Of a stretch of 64,000 bases of DNA, positions 45,201 through 55,599 are shown piece after piece (positions within the stretch are counted from its first letter, which is position 1; each line of letters opens with the position of its first letter). The notes beneath the pieces were generated by a model. It was not told the DNA's origin and made no database searches. It worked only from the letters and a program-made list of their open reading frames with translations. Origin of the DNA: Absidia repens. Its lineage: Eukaryota > Mucoromycota > Mucoromycetes > Mucorales > Cunninghamellaceae. Location of the stretch: NCBI GenBank assembly GCA_002105175.1, contig MCGE01000001.1, positions 2,666,001 to 2,730,000 of the forward strand. Direction: 5' to 3'. A program made the translations under genes and the position numbers.

Positions 45201-45604
45201 AGTAGTTGATTTTTCGTGAATGTGATGAATCAACATGTCGCGTAAGTAAAGGCGTGCGGGGAGGTTTGTGTTGTGCTGCACGCTTAAAGTGTTGAGAGAT
45301 ACGAGACGATACTGTTGCAAATGGAGTCGAGCCCCTAAAGAAGTTAAAGAGTAAATTAGTAAACGAATAATTATCAGGCATGTTTTTGCTTTATTTGTTT
45401 ATAACATTACCCTAAGGTAGCATAATCACTTTGTATGATAACATTGGCCAGTTCTTTTGGTGAGCTTGGTTTGTTGTCCATTTTCAGAAGTGCCTTCAGT
45501 ATCGCTCTGAATACTTTATCCTTTGCATCATCAGGGTGAATAGGCACAGATAAAGATTGTCGTTTGATATCATCGTCGTCAGCGTTATTGGAAGCTTCCA
45601 ACAT
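42272..45604 (-). CDS. Putative transcription factor: GDS1-type winged helix plus KilA-N/APSES-like domain
   Basis: Exons 45411-45604, 44154-45334 and 42272-44082 (minus), 1061 residues. The N-terminal domain (about residues 25-110: DKVFRAILKALLKMDNKPSS, PKELANVIIQSDYATLGGST, PFATVSSRISQHFKRAA) has the winged-helix pattern of yeast Gds1 and related fungal regulators. The first intron falls inside it, at the LGGST turn. A long Ser/Thr/Asn/Gln-rich linker follows. The second folded region, about residues 640-790, contains EYRIMRRLDLDYVNGTTLLM, AGGIDTERERSVIF, LNGTWLPLRRAQHLA and LGSFLDDSIECHF, the arrangement of the KilA-N/APSES fold (R-R..D..VNGT.LL..AG; G.WIP...A). The C-terminus is basic and disordered. 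Two DNA-binding modules in one protein suggest a sequence-specific regulator. The KilA-N call is by pattern and less certain than the winged helix. Confidence 0.75.
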
Positions 45605-45846
45605 CCCAGTAGTGCCACCAATTCAGTTGATAATAATAATAAAAATAAGAAGAAGAAGAAAAGGACGAAAAATAGGAAGCAAACAAGAAAAGAAAAGAAA
45701 AAGCGGGAAAAAAGGGGGCATAATTTTATTAAAAAAAATCAATTGGAGGATAAAATAAAAAATAAAAATACAAGTGTACTAAGGAAGAGGGGTATAATGT
45801 TCTACTATACTAAATGAATATTGTCATACTAATACTAAAAGTCATT

Positions 45847-47609
45847 TCATTTGTCTTTTTTGTCTTTTTTTAGTCGCTCAATCCCTTTTTCACTTTGTCG
45901 TTTCATGTAAGCCAAGCCAAGAGATTCTATCGAGGAGATCACAAAGTATCCAATCATCAGTGATAAGAAAAAGTTCCACACGATCTTGATATAATTCATC
46001 TAAAAAAGTCCAATAAAAATTAGAGAATTTCAAAAAGATGAAGTAAAGTTCCAGTTACCTGACTAGGTCCATGTTCGTTGGATAATGATTGGCCAAACTG
46101 AAGTGTATGATCGAGAATAATTTTGGATAAGGCTTTATGCAAGGCGGGGAAGGACGATTCCAAAGAATTCAAAAAAATGGTCAAGGTTTCGTGAGAAAAA
46201 GTTAATATCACAATCAACGCCTGTCATAAAAATAAATAAAGTTTTACAGTCAATATACCCGAATCAACCTACGATACTGCAGTGTGAATAAATATATATA
46301 TATATTACCTGAATTGACGCCTTGATACATGCTTTGCCAAGTAAGGTTGCACCAAAAAAGGTAGTGAAAGGAACCAAAAAGTGACCACATGTAATTCCAG
46401 CCAAGTCAAATAAAGGGTTCGGAATGGACGCAAACACGAGAATACCAAAGAATCCCAAGCGTTTCATGCCAGAATAAAGATAAAAAGAAATAGATTCCTT
46501 CAACGTACGATCCTGAGGGAGTTTTGTGAGGCTAGTTTCAAATTCCGTCAGTGCTTGATTTTTGCCACCAGATAATGCCACTATAGTTTCATAAAAAGAA
46601 AGAAACAGCCCAGCTGTTAGCCAATCCAATTGTTCTCCCTTCCATACTATCTAGTTTATTTTTATGACATTTACCTGTACGAGCCATAAAATACGGCGGT
46701 AGTTCACCAAGTGCTGTTCCAATACCCCATGCAAGAGTTTCCAAAGCTATGCATTGATAAATCGTCCATAATGTCAAGGATGTGCTGCTTGTTGGTATAA
46801 AAAAAGGGCTACATTCTAAATGATAGCTGATAATAATAATAATAATGAAGGTGAGACTCTTACTATAGAAGCTATTTATTTGTTTGTTTGTTTCGTTCTC
46901 TCTCTTCTTGAATTCTTACCTTGAGGGGTTTCTTATCATTGCGCCATTATTTTGGCATTTGTATGCTGCTACTGTCACTTCTGCGATATAAGGTCCAAGA
47001 AATAACACAAATGTATGTAATCCAGATCCGAGTCCAACCGAGGATGCGACACCAAGTACCGTCCAGTAACCATACCACTGGAATTGTTGCTTAACCCAGT
47101 TGACTGTCTACACATATGATAGCAATCAAAAAAAAGAAACGGTTTAACCATACTATCACAGTTTCAATATGTCCCATTTCGGTTCCTTTAACTTACTGTT
47201 TGATGTTGTCCTTCAGTTTTACAAAAAACCCAAATAGATAAAATAAGAGTCAGTAGGGTCAAAGTTGAACGCCTATGTCGACAAAAGTATGTGACCAGAG
47301 ACCTGACTTCTTCAAACAAGTACAATCCAAAGTAAGACAATATCAAGAGTGGACTGGTCCATATAGATGTGCAGTAGATCTTGTGTTCACTCTGTTCCTT
47401 CTGTTCCAAAATATTTTCTATGTGAAGGTAGCGGTTTTGCTTTTAGTAAATTTTCCAGCGATCCGTCTTTTAGTCAAGTATGCTTGCCGATCAAATGTTA
47501 TCAATCCCTTACCATCAACGTTTCCACTAGGGTCTGCGTCATTGTGAGAGTTTGGTTTTGGTGTGCATTGTGAGTTCCGATAACTTTGTGACGAGCGATC
47601 TAAAGACAT
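45847..47609 (-). CDS. VMP1: Vacuole membrane protein 1 homologue (VTT/DedA family)
   Basis: ER multi-pass scramblase; in animals and amoebae needed for autophagosome formation, lipid-droplet and ER-contact homeostasis. It is absent from S. cerevisiae. Seven exons (minus): 47513-47609, 47197-47417, 46920-47107, 46675-46787, 46309-46646, 46059-46220 and 45847-45999, 423 residues, close to human VMP1. Diagnostic stretches are [78 protein letters not shown] and a lysine-rich C-terminus (KKDKKDK), a possible ER retrieval signal. At least six hydrophobic segments. The start at 47609 (MSLDRSS) is preferred to the in-frame ATG at 47687, whose extension is leader-like. The exon 4/5 junction is set by frame (TV-WKGEQL) and is the least certain. 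Confidence 0.93.
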
Positions 47610-48567
47610 GGATTGAGTTTCGGTTTTTAAGCAGAAAAGGGTTATAAATAAAATTAAGAAAGAAAAGAAGAAAGTGTCCGGAAGCAAGAGCAGATATGTG
47701 TTAAGCGGGATTTAAAACCATTTCCACGTGAACTGCCTTTTGCTTGAAAGTGACCTCGGCCATCCCCCATGTCTGTAAGCACTCCATCACTATCCCCCAT
47801 CTCCTCTTTTCGAACTCTTTACCTCCTTTTGATTTTTATTTATCTACGACTCCTTTTTTTATTAGTTTTGTTTTCATCATTTTGCTTGAAACTATTAAAA
47901 GTAAACTACTTGTAATAAATCCATTGGCGGGGATTAGAAGAGTACTGTGCCTGACCTTCCTAATCAGGCACAAGGTCGATTTCGTAGCGAAACGGTAAAC
48001 TGGCTTCAGAAAGATGACCGTGTAATTATTATATGCATGATCTGTTGAGAAATGATCATAACTATCAAAGTCGTTGCAGTATCGATGATGGAGGTCACGG
48101 ATCACTAACTTAATATTGAAATGGGCTCAATATCTACATCAAAACAGAGAAAAGAAAAAATATTCAAAGCATGTCTACGTGTCAGATAAAGCATTATTTT
48201 GGTCACAAGATGTCAAAAACTTCTAAAATAAGTTTCTAAAATAAAACAGGCAGGTCATTTTTTAAGCACAGTATTCTGACTTTACCCTATCAGTCTTTAT
48301 CAAATAACATATATTTGTGCTAGATCATCCTGACGCTTTCAGCTAAACATCGACTTTTACACGTTCCTTTTTTTTCCTAACAAATATATAGATATATAGA
48401 TATATAAGATACAATACGACAAAACAACAAGCAATCACATGTATATAAACCACAGTAGGTAATACAATCACATATCATATATTAAAAGCAAAAAAATGCG
48501 AGGTATTTTTATTTGACAAAATAAAGCAAACCAGATGACTAAATTAAAAGCAAACTAACACTAATCA
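47610..48567. other. VMP1 promoter and spacer
   Basis: GCGGGATTTAAAA at 47705-47717 followed by CCACGTG at 47724-47730 lies about 100 bases upstream of the VMP1 start; this pairing of GC motif and E-box mirrors the head of the dispersed element. The remainder to 48567 is AT-rich, including GATATATA repeats at about 48390-48408, with no gene seen. Confidence 0.4.
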
Positions 48568-49153
48568 TTACTTCGAAGAGCAGCCTTGGTCTTGTAGGTC
48601 ACTGACTTGGGTAGTAAGCATGGGTGGCTCTTGATTGAATTTGGCGACATAGGCTTTATGCTTCAAATCCTCGAGCACCTATAAAAGAGAATGAGAGAAA
48701 GGAGTTAATCATTTGCTTGTATTTTGTAATGTATTACTATAATAGGAGGACATCCTTCCTCCTCCTTCCCCCACCCCCCCCCGCTCCCCGGCTCACGCAT
48801 ATATTTATTCGAGTACTGCCTTTCTTTGAACTTACCTGATGAGTAACATAGCTATTACAATTGAAACACCAGACAGACAAATCAGCGTAACTGAGACAAA
48901 CACAGTGACCAGAGTTTTCAACATGTTCTTTCATATGGCCTTGTCGGTACCGAGAGCATAAAATAGTATCACACGTAAGACATTGCCAGTTTTCCACAGA
49001 ATCGCCACAATCTTTGCAGGGTTGATTTATGTGGACTTGATGGTTGGCTGTTGATGCAGGGAGATGCGGACAATTGGTAATTGGTTCGACAGCAAATCCA
49101 ATATTTTGTTGTAATTCTAGAGCAAGTGCAGCATCAGCATCCTGTTGTGTCAT
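48568..49153 (-). CDS. Stand-alone UBP-type zinc finger protein
   Basis: Exons 48836-49153 and 48568-48678 (minus), 142 residues. Almost the whole protein is one ZnF-UBP domain: CPHLPAS, PCKDCGDSVENWQCLTC, CSRYRQGHMKEHVENSGHCV, CLSYADLSVWCFNCNSYVTH and the VLEDLKHKAYVAKFN helix. It closely follows the C-terminal ubiquitin-binding finger of HDAC6, which grips the free C-terminal GG of ubiquitin, but there is no deacetylase or USP catalytic domain here. Likely a ubiquitin-binding adaptor. The true start is the ATG at 49153 (MTQQDADAALALELQQ); the open frame upstream has only a GTG. The alternating Ala/Leu N-terminal helix could be a ubiquitin-interacting motif, but this is weak. Confidence 0.88.
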
Positions 49154-49382
49154 TGTTGTTAAAATGGACACAAGCTACTGGTGAATAAAAAAAAAAAGAA
49201 ACCATTCAAAAAAAAAAAAAAATAGATATATTAAAATTCCGACAAATCTTTATTGAGCATTGTGGAAAAAAGTGATAGGAAGTAGGTAGATATGATTAAA
49301 ACTACAAGAATAAATATTAATTGATACTAATGGGCTACAAAAAAGCAAAACAAAACAAAAAAAACGAACTAACTAACCAAAA

Positions 49383-50885
49383 CTATAATGTACAATTTTG
49401 AAGAATATCCACAAAACGATCCATAACCTTGGTCACTTTTGATTCATCGAGTGATCCACGTTGCCAACCAAAAGAGGCATACACCACATCCTTGACCGTG
49501 ATAGTGTTGAGTCCCAAAGCTGTACTATAAATCTGGGCCGACTGGGCAAACCATAATCCATCCAAACGCCAATTACCGTCAGTAGCAGCTGAGTTAAATC
49601 GACCAAGATCCGAATGTTCCAGCCCTCCTTCGCGACCCATTCGACTTTTCTTCCTTTTGTCGTGCCACCATCCAACATAGTCCTTGGGGTAATCCAGTAA
49701 ACCGAGGAACTGACCACCATTCGTGACCCGAGGTTTGTTTAATTGCAGAGCGGCATGATAATGTACAGCAAGTCGCCAGAGCAGAGGAGGACAAGGAGTA
49801 GTAGTAGTATCAGGAGAAGGTGGGTTGAGGAGCGTATCAGGTGTCCACAAATGCTCATAAGCCCCGACAAAGTTGCCAAATTCACCGTTGGGCACCTTGG
49901 CGAGAGATCGACAGTTGACTGGCGTCGTCACCATGGTTGCTTGATCTGAGTAGATTTCCGACCATGCCATAAGCAAGGCTGCATGTAACGCCGCATGCAC
50001 GGAGACGTGGTATTTTTCCTTGGCCAATCGCAACAAATTTCGCCAAGAGTCGTCGTTGCCTATTTTTCGGAGTTGGATGGTTGTCTTGTGTCCTTCACCT
50101 TCTATAGCCGCAGTATCGCCTTGCCACAGTGTTTCCATTACTGGGGAGGATAGTCCCATGAATTGTTGCCATTTCACCGGAAGTAACAAGTCCTTGAGTA
50201 TGCCACCTGCCAATTTCCCATAGTCCAAATAGGAAGGTTTGGGTAACGCGGATCGCGCTTCCATAGGTGGTGCCAATGTCAACGGTCCATCAACGCCACC
50301 ACCAGTAGTCACCACCCAGTTTCCATGTTCCTGCATTGTTTTCTCGGATTCAGGGGAGTTCAGTGCATCAAGGAAGGCTTGCCAAAAGAATGCCAGACAT
50401 GCCCCATCTATCACCACATGATGAGCAATAAATATCACAGTGCAACGATCAAAAACATCAGGCTGAACCAGAACTTTCAACCGCCATAAAGGAAGGTCCG
50501 AGTCGCGATCCAACACCACTAATTCTTCATCGCATGCGGCACTGATGGCTTCCTCCAGGGATCCAGAGTCTTCTTGGATGGTGACTAATTCTTCAAGAGG
50601 GAAACATGAGGTATGGACAAAATAAGCAGAAGGCTTTGCTGGTTCACGGACGTTGAGACCAAGGGAAGGATATTTGCGCACCAGACTCGTAACTGCTGGA
50701 TAAAACTGATTCAGGTAAAAGGATAACGATTTGGCCATGTCATTGCTGTCTCGCAGTAATTGATGTTGTAAATGGGCGGTGCAGGTAACAGATCCATAGC
50801 AGTTTGTCAGTGTTTTTGACAACTGATATTTTTCCAAAAGACCGAAAGACCTTTGTTTGGATAGCGTTGGTGTGGAAAGAGTCAT
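49383..50885 (-). CDS. Alcohol acetyltransferase-like CoA-dependent acyltransferase
   Basis: Single exon, 500 residues. The catalytic motif HHVVIDG (residues about 155-161) is the HHxxxDG of the CoA-dependent acyltransferase/condensation superfamily; the DG is followed by ACLAFFWQAFLDAL as in AATases. N-terminal features (SFGLLEKYQLSKTLTNCYGS) and the later YASFGWQRGSLDESKVTKVM block (the DFGWG-equivalent) fit the fungal alcohol acetyltransferase (Atf1-like) family, which makes acetate esters from acetyl-CoA and alcohols. The exact acceptor is unknown; other members of this fold acylate sterols or polyketides. No signal peptide. Start is the first ATG of the frame, with an A/T-rich leader. 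Confidence 0.82.
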   Translation of the reverse strand: MTLSTPTLSKQRSFGLLEKYQLSKTLTNCYGSVTCTAHLQHQLLRDSNDMAKSLSFYLNQFYPAVTSLVRKYPSLGLNVREPAKPSAYFVHTSCFPLEELVTIQEDSGSLEEAISAACDEELVVLDRDSDLPLWRLKVLVQPDVFDRCTVIFIAHHVVIDGACLAFFWQAFLDALNSPESEKTMQEHGNWVVTTGGGVDGPLTLAPPMEARSALPKPSYLDYGKLAGGILKDLLLPVKWQQFMGLSSPVMETLWQGDTAAIEGEGHKTTIQLRKIGNDDSWRNLLRLAKEKYHVSVHAALHAALLMAWSEIYSDQATMVTTPVNCRSLAKVPNGEFGNFVGAYEHLWTPDTLLNPPSPDTTTTPCPPLLWRLAVHYHAALQLNKPRVTNGGQFLGLLDYPKDYVGWWHDKRKKSRMGREGGLEHSDLGRFNSAATDGNWRLDGLWFAQSAQIYSTALGLNTITVKDVVYASFGWQRGSLDESKVTKVMDRFVDILQNCTL

Positions 50886-51163
50886 AGAAATAAACTAAAA
50901 GAAAAAAAAAAAAAATAGAAAAAGAAAAAGGGTGCCCTTTTTCAGATAGCCCGCAGGTCCGGCACATTAATTCTCCGTCTGTCACTGATACCGGTTCGTT
51001 CCTGAAGTCAGTCATATAATATAAAATTCATCAAACACCCATAATAATATTTTATTGATATAAATGTAAAACAAATAGGTATAATAAAGGTAAATAAAAC
51101 TAGGGTAAAAATCAAATATATACTATAAATAATGAAGAGGGGGGAGGGAGGAGGAGTTCTATT
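50886..51163. other. Spacer between two minus-strand genes
   Basis: Short promoter/3' region; poly(A)-type TTTATT for the coiled-coil gene at about 51050. Nothing else seen. Confidence 0.4.
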
Positions 51164-53170
51164 CTATCTAACAGTATCGTTGGCTAAAAAATGGCACAGT
51201 CGTTGTTCTCGGTCTTCCAGTTGAGCTTGAGAATCATCCAATTGCCGTTGTAGTTCAGCAATCACACCTTCTAGACGTCGCACCGTTTGATATAGTTCAT
51301 ACTGTCCCATCGATTTCCGAGTACCAGAAGCAGTGGCAAGTCGTGATGATTTGGAACGTGAGAGTGAGAGGTTGGTGTTCGATAATCTTGGGATAGATGA
51401 TGATCGGCTTGTCTTAATGAGAGGGTAGTTGACATGTGGTGATCTAGGCCGTTGGAATTTGTTGTTGTCGTTGTGGTGGTCAGTATTATCATTTATTGGT
51501 TCGTGCCATGATGATCCATCGCCTGATTGTTGATGCTGCTGCTGAGTCAATGATTTCTTCAAGAATGTTGATAGTTTTCGCTTATCATCTTCTAGAGCTT
51601 CCAAATCCATTACCGCCATTTTCTTATTTTCTTCTAGGGTGTCCAGTTCGATGAGGATCGCTTCCTTGTTCTTTTCCAAATGTTTCAAATCCACCATGTG
51701 TTGTTGTATCCGCTCCATGATTGATTCCATTTCATCTTCGTTTTCAACTTTTTGTCCCATTTCATCAAGCTCAGCAATAAGTCGTTCTTCTTTTTGTTGC
51801 ATATCTGCCATCACCATGTCCTTTTCGTGTGCATCAAGGTTAAGCTCGTTCATTTGCTGTTCCATTTCGGCGCACTGATCTTGTTGTTGTTCGAGTTGTG
51901 TCTTCAATTCTTCCACCTGTTGCTGATATCCCAATGCATCTGCTGCTACCCGATGAAGTTCCTTGGTATTTTCCCGCACAAATAGTTGTAGATGCTCCGT
52001 CTTTCGTTTTTCATTGTTCAGCTGTTCCTTCAATTCATCCCATTCACGCTCTTTCGTTTCCGCTTGCTGTTGCTGCTGCTCAGTCAAATCCTGATCCTTG
52101 TCTTTCATTGTTGCTAGTTCTTGAGCCATCACATCCATTTCCTTTGATCTTGTATCCTTGTCCTGCTGCAAAATATCAATTTCTTTTCGTAAAGCATTCA
52201 TCTGCAGTGTCTGGTTGTCCTTTTCTTGTTCCATAGTAGCCAGAGTTCGTTCCAAATCAGCTTTCTCTTGGGACATTGAGTCCAATTGTTGTTCAAAAGT
52301 CGCTGTCTGCTGATTCCAAGTATCACCTTCATGTTCCATCGCGGCTACTTTTTCCATCAGTGATCCATTTTCCAGGCGCAAAACATCCAATTGTTGATTC
52401 ACAGTATCCTTTTCGTGCCGAAGATCACCTGCCTGCTTTTCCATGGTCGTCAAGGCGTTTGCTGTGGATTCATTGTCGGTTCGTAACTTTGTATGTTCGG
52501 TTTCCAGCTTGTTGATAGCTTCCTCCATAGCAGCCACTTTTTGAATGTCGGTCTCCCTACACTGACGTAAAAGATTCAAATCATGCTCAAGGTCGCCTTT
52601 CAGATGCTCCATTGCTGACAATTTTTTCAATAATACGTCCTTATCGAGCTGTAAACTGTTGAGTTGAGTTTGCAAGGTCGACTTGTGGTGATCTTGATCT
52701 GAATTCCTCAGGCGTAAGGCATCGATTGTTGTAGTCATCGTGGTATTATCGAGTTTCAAAGCATCATTTTGTTGTTGTAGAGCATTAAGAGATTGAATGG
52801 CCTGATCCAAATCTTTTTCATGTGTTGATCTATACGAGTTGAATGTATTGGTGAGGGTTTCCAGATCTTCGAGGAGAGCGCGTTGTTGTTGTGTTGAATC
52901 CAGTCGTAATTGTGATAAGTATTGGACTTGACTAGTATTCTTGTCAATCTTTTCATAGACGGAAGCCCACGTAAATGCGTCCATCGAAGGAGTGCTGTTG
53001 CTATTGCTGAAAGGTTGTGATGATTTTCGCCGAAGCCAAGTCCAAGTCAACCCAGCAGTACCAAGGATGATAGGTGTTGCTGATGGTATAAACACGATGC
53101 TGATTGCTGATATCAAGATGAAGGCGCCATATATGAATATTGTATTGTCTAACAAAAAAGTTTCCAGCAT
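51164..53170 (-). CDS. Membrane-anchored long coiled-coil protein
   Basis: I do not recognise an orthologue. Single exon, 668 residues. Residues about 9-46 contain two hydrophobic stretches (TIFIYGAFILISAISIVFIP and TPIILGTAGLTWTWL), a probable membrane hairpin or double span, directly followed by basic RRK. From about residue 70 to 550 there is continuous heptad-type sequence rich in Gln, Glu, Lys and Leu, with reiterated phrases such as MEHEGDTWNQQ, MEQEKDNQTLQMN and LQQDKDTRSKEM, suggesting internal repeats. A Ser/Arg-rich linker follows (SRSSSIPRLSNTNLSLSRSK) and a short C-terminal coiled coil (RRLEGVIAELQRQLDDSQAQ). The layout recalls organelle tethers or golgin-like proteins, but that is inference only. 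Confidence 0.75.
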   Translation of the reverse strand: MLETFLLDNTIFIYGAFILISAISIVFIPSATPIILGTAGLTWTWLRRKSSQPFSNSNSTPSMDAFTWASVYEKIDKNTSQVQYLSQLRLDSTQQQRALLEDLETLTNTFNSYRSTHEKDLDQAIQSLNALQQQNDALKLDNTTMTTTIDALRLRNSDQDHHKSTLQTQLNSLQLDKDVLLKKLSAMEHLKGDLEHDLNLLRQCRETDIQKVAAMEEAINKLETEHTKLRTDNESTANALTTMEKQAGDLRHEKDTVNQQLDVLRLENGSLMEKVAAMEHEGDTWNQQTATFEQQLDSMSQEKADLERTLATMEQEKDNQTLQMNALRKEIDILQQDKDTRSKEMDVMAQELATMKDKDQDLTEQQQQQAETKEREWDELKEQLNNEKRKTEHLQLFVRENTKELHRVAADALGYQQQVEELKTQLEQQQDQCAEMEQQMNELNLDAHEKDMVMADMQQKEERLIAELDEMGQKVENEDEMESIMERIQQHMVDLKHLEKNKEAILIELDTLEENKKMAVMDLEALEDDKRKLSTFLKKSLTQQQHQQSGDGSSWHEPINDNTDHHNDNNKFQRPRSPHVNYPLIKTSRSSSIPRLSNTNLSLSRSKSSRLATASGTRKSMGQYELYQTVRRLEGVIAELQRQLDDSQAQLEDREQRLCHFLANDTVR

Positions 53171-53206
53171 GGAGTGTTGGACTGGTGATATCAGGAAAGA
53201 GCAGTG

Positions 53207-53237
<31 letters not shown>

Positions 53238-53485
53238 GGAAAAAAAAAACAATTGACTTTGGTGCCTTTCGTTGTTGCCTGATTTCAAATCCCGCAAAAC
53301 GATAGCAGTATACGTTCATTTCACCTTTTTTTTATTATAAGATAAACAAAGATTTAAAAAAGAAGGAAGCAGAAGTGGGAAAGGAGGATTGGGGTTGGGT
53401 ATGAACTAGTACACAATAATACAGTAAATTTGGAGATACAGTGACGAAGTAGGAGAGAGGGAGAGGGGAGTGGGGGATACTATTT
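53171..53485. other. Promoter of the coiled-coil gene and S41 3' flank
   Basis: A29 tract at 53207-53235. TTTCAAATCCCGC at 53283-53295 repeats the GC motif (GCGGGATTTGAAA on the minus strand) 113-125 bases upstream of the coiled-coil start. No gene. Confidence 0.4.
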
Positions 53486-55599
53486 CTAATCCTTGATCAA
53501 GGGGCATTGACCAGAAGTAAACACCTGAGCAACATCGGACCAAAGCTTCTTGACATCATTTGAGTTTTCATCATCAAAGTGCATTCGGCAATCGGCATTG
53601 TTGACGCTATATTCGAGGAGTTCGGTTTCCTTGCCCATTTCCTTTCCAGTCGCAGTAGGACGATAGGCTTCACGGAAAGTCCAGCCCATATCAGCACGTT
53701 CAGGGAAGGGAGAGGGAGCATCAGGATCATCTTGTAAATCCAATTGTTGCAAGTCCATCAAAAAGCCAGAGAGACGTTCACTTTCGCCACCGGGGAAAGA
53801 GGCGAATTGCATTCGGTTGCCACGAATACCACCCAAGCCCATGGCAGCTACTTGGTGCGAGATACGGAGACGAGAGGCCACAATAGCACAAGTGGAGCCA
53901 CAGCGGCCATCAGAAAGAATCAAAAGATCTTCCGCTTTCCAAGGGGTCTTGATTTTCTTGTCAATAGTCAATTCAGATTCCCAGCGATCACAGCTAAGAG
54001 ACACAGGTTGAGAAAATTTGACTTGTTCTTTACCACGAGTGTAGGTGTTCGTCTTGGTGAACCATTCGGCGCCACTGTATTTTTCATTCTTGTAATCACC
54101 CCATTTGGTACCAGGAACTTCAGTTGCTTTCTTGATGACACGTTCCAAGAAGGGCGAGTATTTGATGTCAGAAGGATAGTCGGGAGTGGAGCCAAAGAAG
54201 GTATTGATAATAAATTCGCCAGCACAAGCATCACCGCCACCATTAGAAGATAGATCCAAGACGATTTTCTTGATTCCCTTGCTTTCAAATTCCTTGAGTC
54301 CAGAATAGAATGTGTCAATGAATTCCTGTCGGTCGCTTGATTCAATGGAGAAGCTTTGGATATCGATCACACCAACATCAGCTTGAGGTTTGTCCAAGGC
54401 AATGAATTCCACATAAGGACCCCGCTTTCCACCGGCAGCGGCATTTCTAGCAGCTTCAGGAGACAGATCAAACGCCTGGCCTTCATGCATGAGTCGTAAT
54501 TCTTCAACATCTAAATGACCAACAGCATCTCGCTTAGCATAATTCGTGTGAGAAGATTGACAATAGTTTTCCCAGTAGGTGGTAGCATCGTTGAAGTTGA
54601 TAGGGACTTGAGCGACCCAAGGCACCTTGACAGTAAAAGGCTCGTCAAATTCGTCTTCCGAGGGTTTGGTACCCTTCTTGGGGCAGCGCATGGTGTAAGA
54701 GTGCATTTCTTGAGCTGGTAAGAAACGATGGTAACCAAGGTCATCGGCACCATCATCCCAACCATGGAAATACGTCTTGGTGTTCATAATATTGTTGAAG
54801 CAGGTGTTGACATCTTTGCTTTCGCCGTTGTTGTTGACAGCATAATTAACAATCATATCCATCGAGTTCTTGCCGTCGATTTCTGTCACTTCACATCCAA
54901 CCCAAGATTCTTTTGCTTCGGGCCAGATATCATTCTTCACATAGGCGACATTCACCACTGATTTTTGATCACGGACAAGAGCATTCAATTGAATAGGTTG
55001 CCAGAAAATAAATTGTCGATAACAGAATGGTGAATAAACCTATAGAATTAACAAAAAGAAAACTAAGTATGCAAGCTACATGTGATTCCTTTTCAAAGCT
55101 TACCAAATGAGTGTCATGGACCTTGTCAAGTAACAAAGCTACGGCTTCTTGGAATTCACGATCAGAATGCCATTTGTCATGTTGAATAATATCGAGTCCA
55201 TGACTGATATCGACAGGTACAGCCGATAATCCTTCAATTTTAGGTGGAGACGTAGCGATTTCCTAATAAATGAAGAAGTATAGTATTAGACATATGTATA
55301 TTTTGACTCTTAGTAGTATAACTTACATTGAAAACATATAGTTCCTTGGTGACTTTTCGTACAGTATCCAACGTTTGCGACGCAATAGTTTCGTTGTAAG
55401 GGAAATGATCAAGACAAGCCTTGGCTTCATGGAAAGTAGCCGTTGACTGTCCAGCAATGGCAGCACATGGATCAGTTTTGTTAGAAGAGGAGGAACTGGT
55501 GTTGGGTGCAGCGGTGACGGATGAGCAAAGTAAGGTGATGGCAAATAAGATGGACGTTACTGTTTTGTCATAGCCAGATTGGCTATTGGTAAGTTTCAT
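53486..55599 (-). CDS. Secreted peptidase S41-family protein
   Basis: Exons 55327-55599, 55104-55262 and 53486-55039 (minus), 661 residues. Residues 1-31 include a signal peptide (SILFAITLLCSSVTA), followed by a Ser-rich stretch. The middle region (DISHGLDIIQHDKWHSD, VHDTHLVYSPFC) resembles the N-terminal CPAF-type domain found next to fungal S41 catalytic domains. The catalytic part has VLDLSSNGGGDACAGEFI (about residues 404-421) and LLILSDGRCGSTCAIVASRL, in which the serine of the GST (about residue 526) is the candidate nucleophile. Likely an extracellular or vacuolar serine peptidase. The usual catalytic lysine cannot be placed with certainty. Strong expression is suggested by the GC-richer, codon-biased third exon, though this is impressionistic. 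Confidence 0.85.

Noticed and set aside
47610..47687. N-terminal extension of VMP1 (MLPDTFFFSFLILFITLFC) as a signal peptide
   Set aside because: It is in frame but encoded by a typical T/CT-rich leader right after the promoter motif. VMP1 proteins start with a cytosolic segment, so the ATG at 47609 is preferred.
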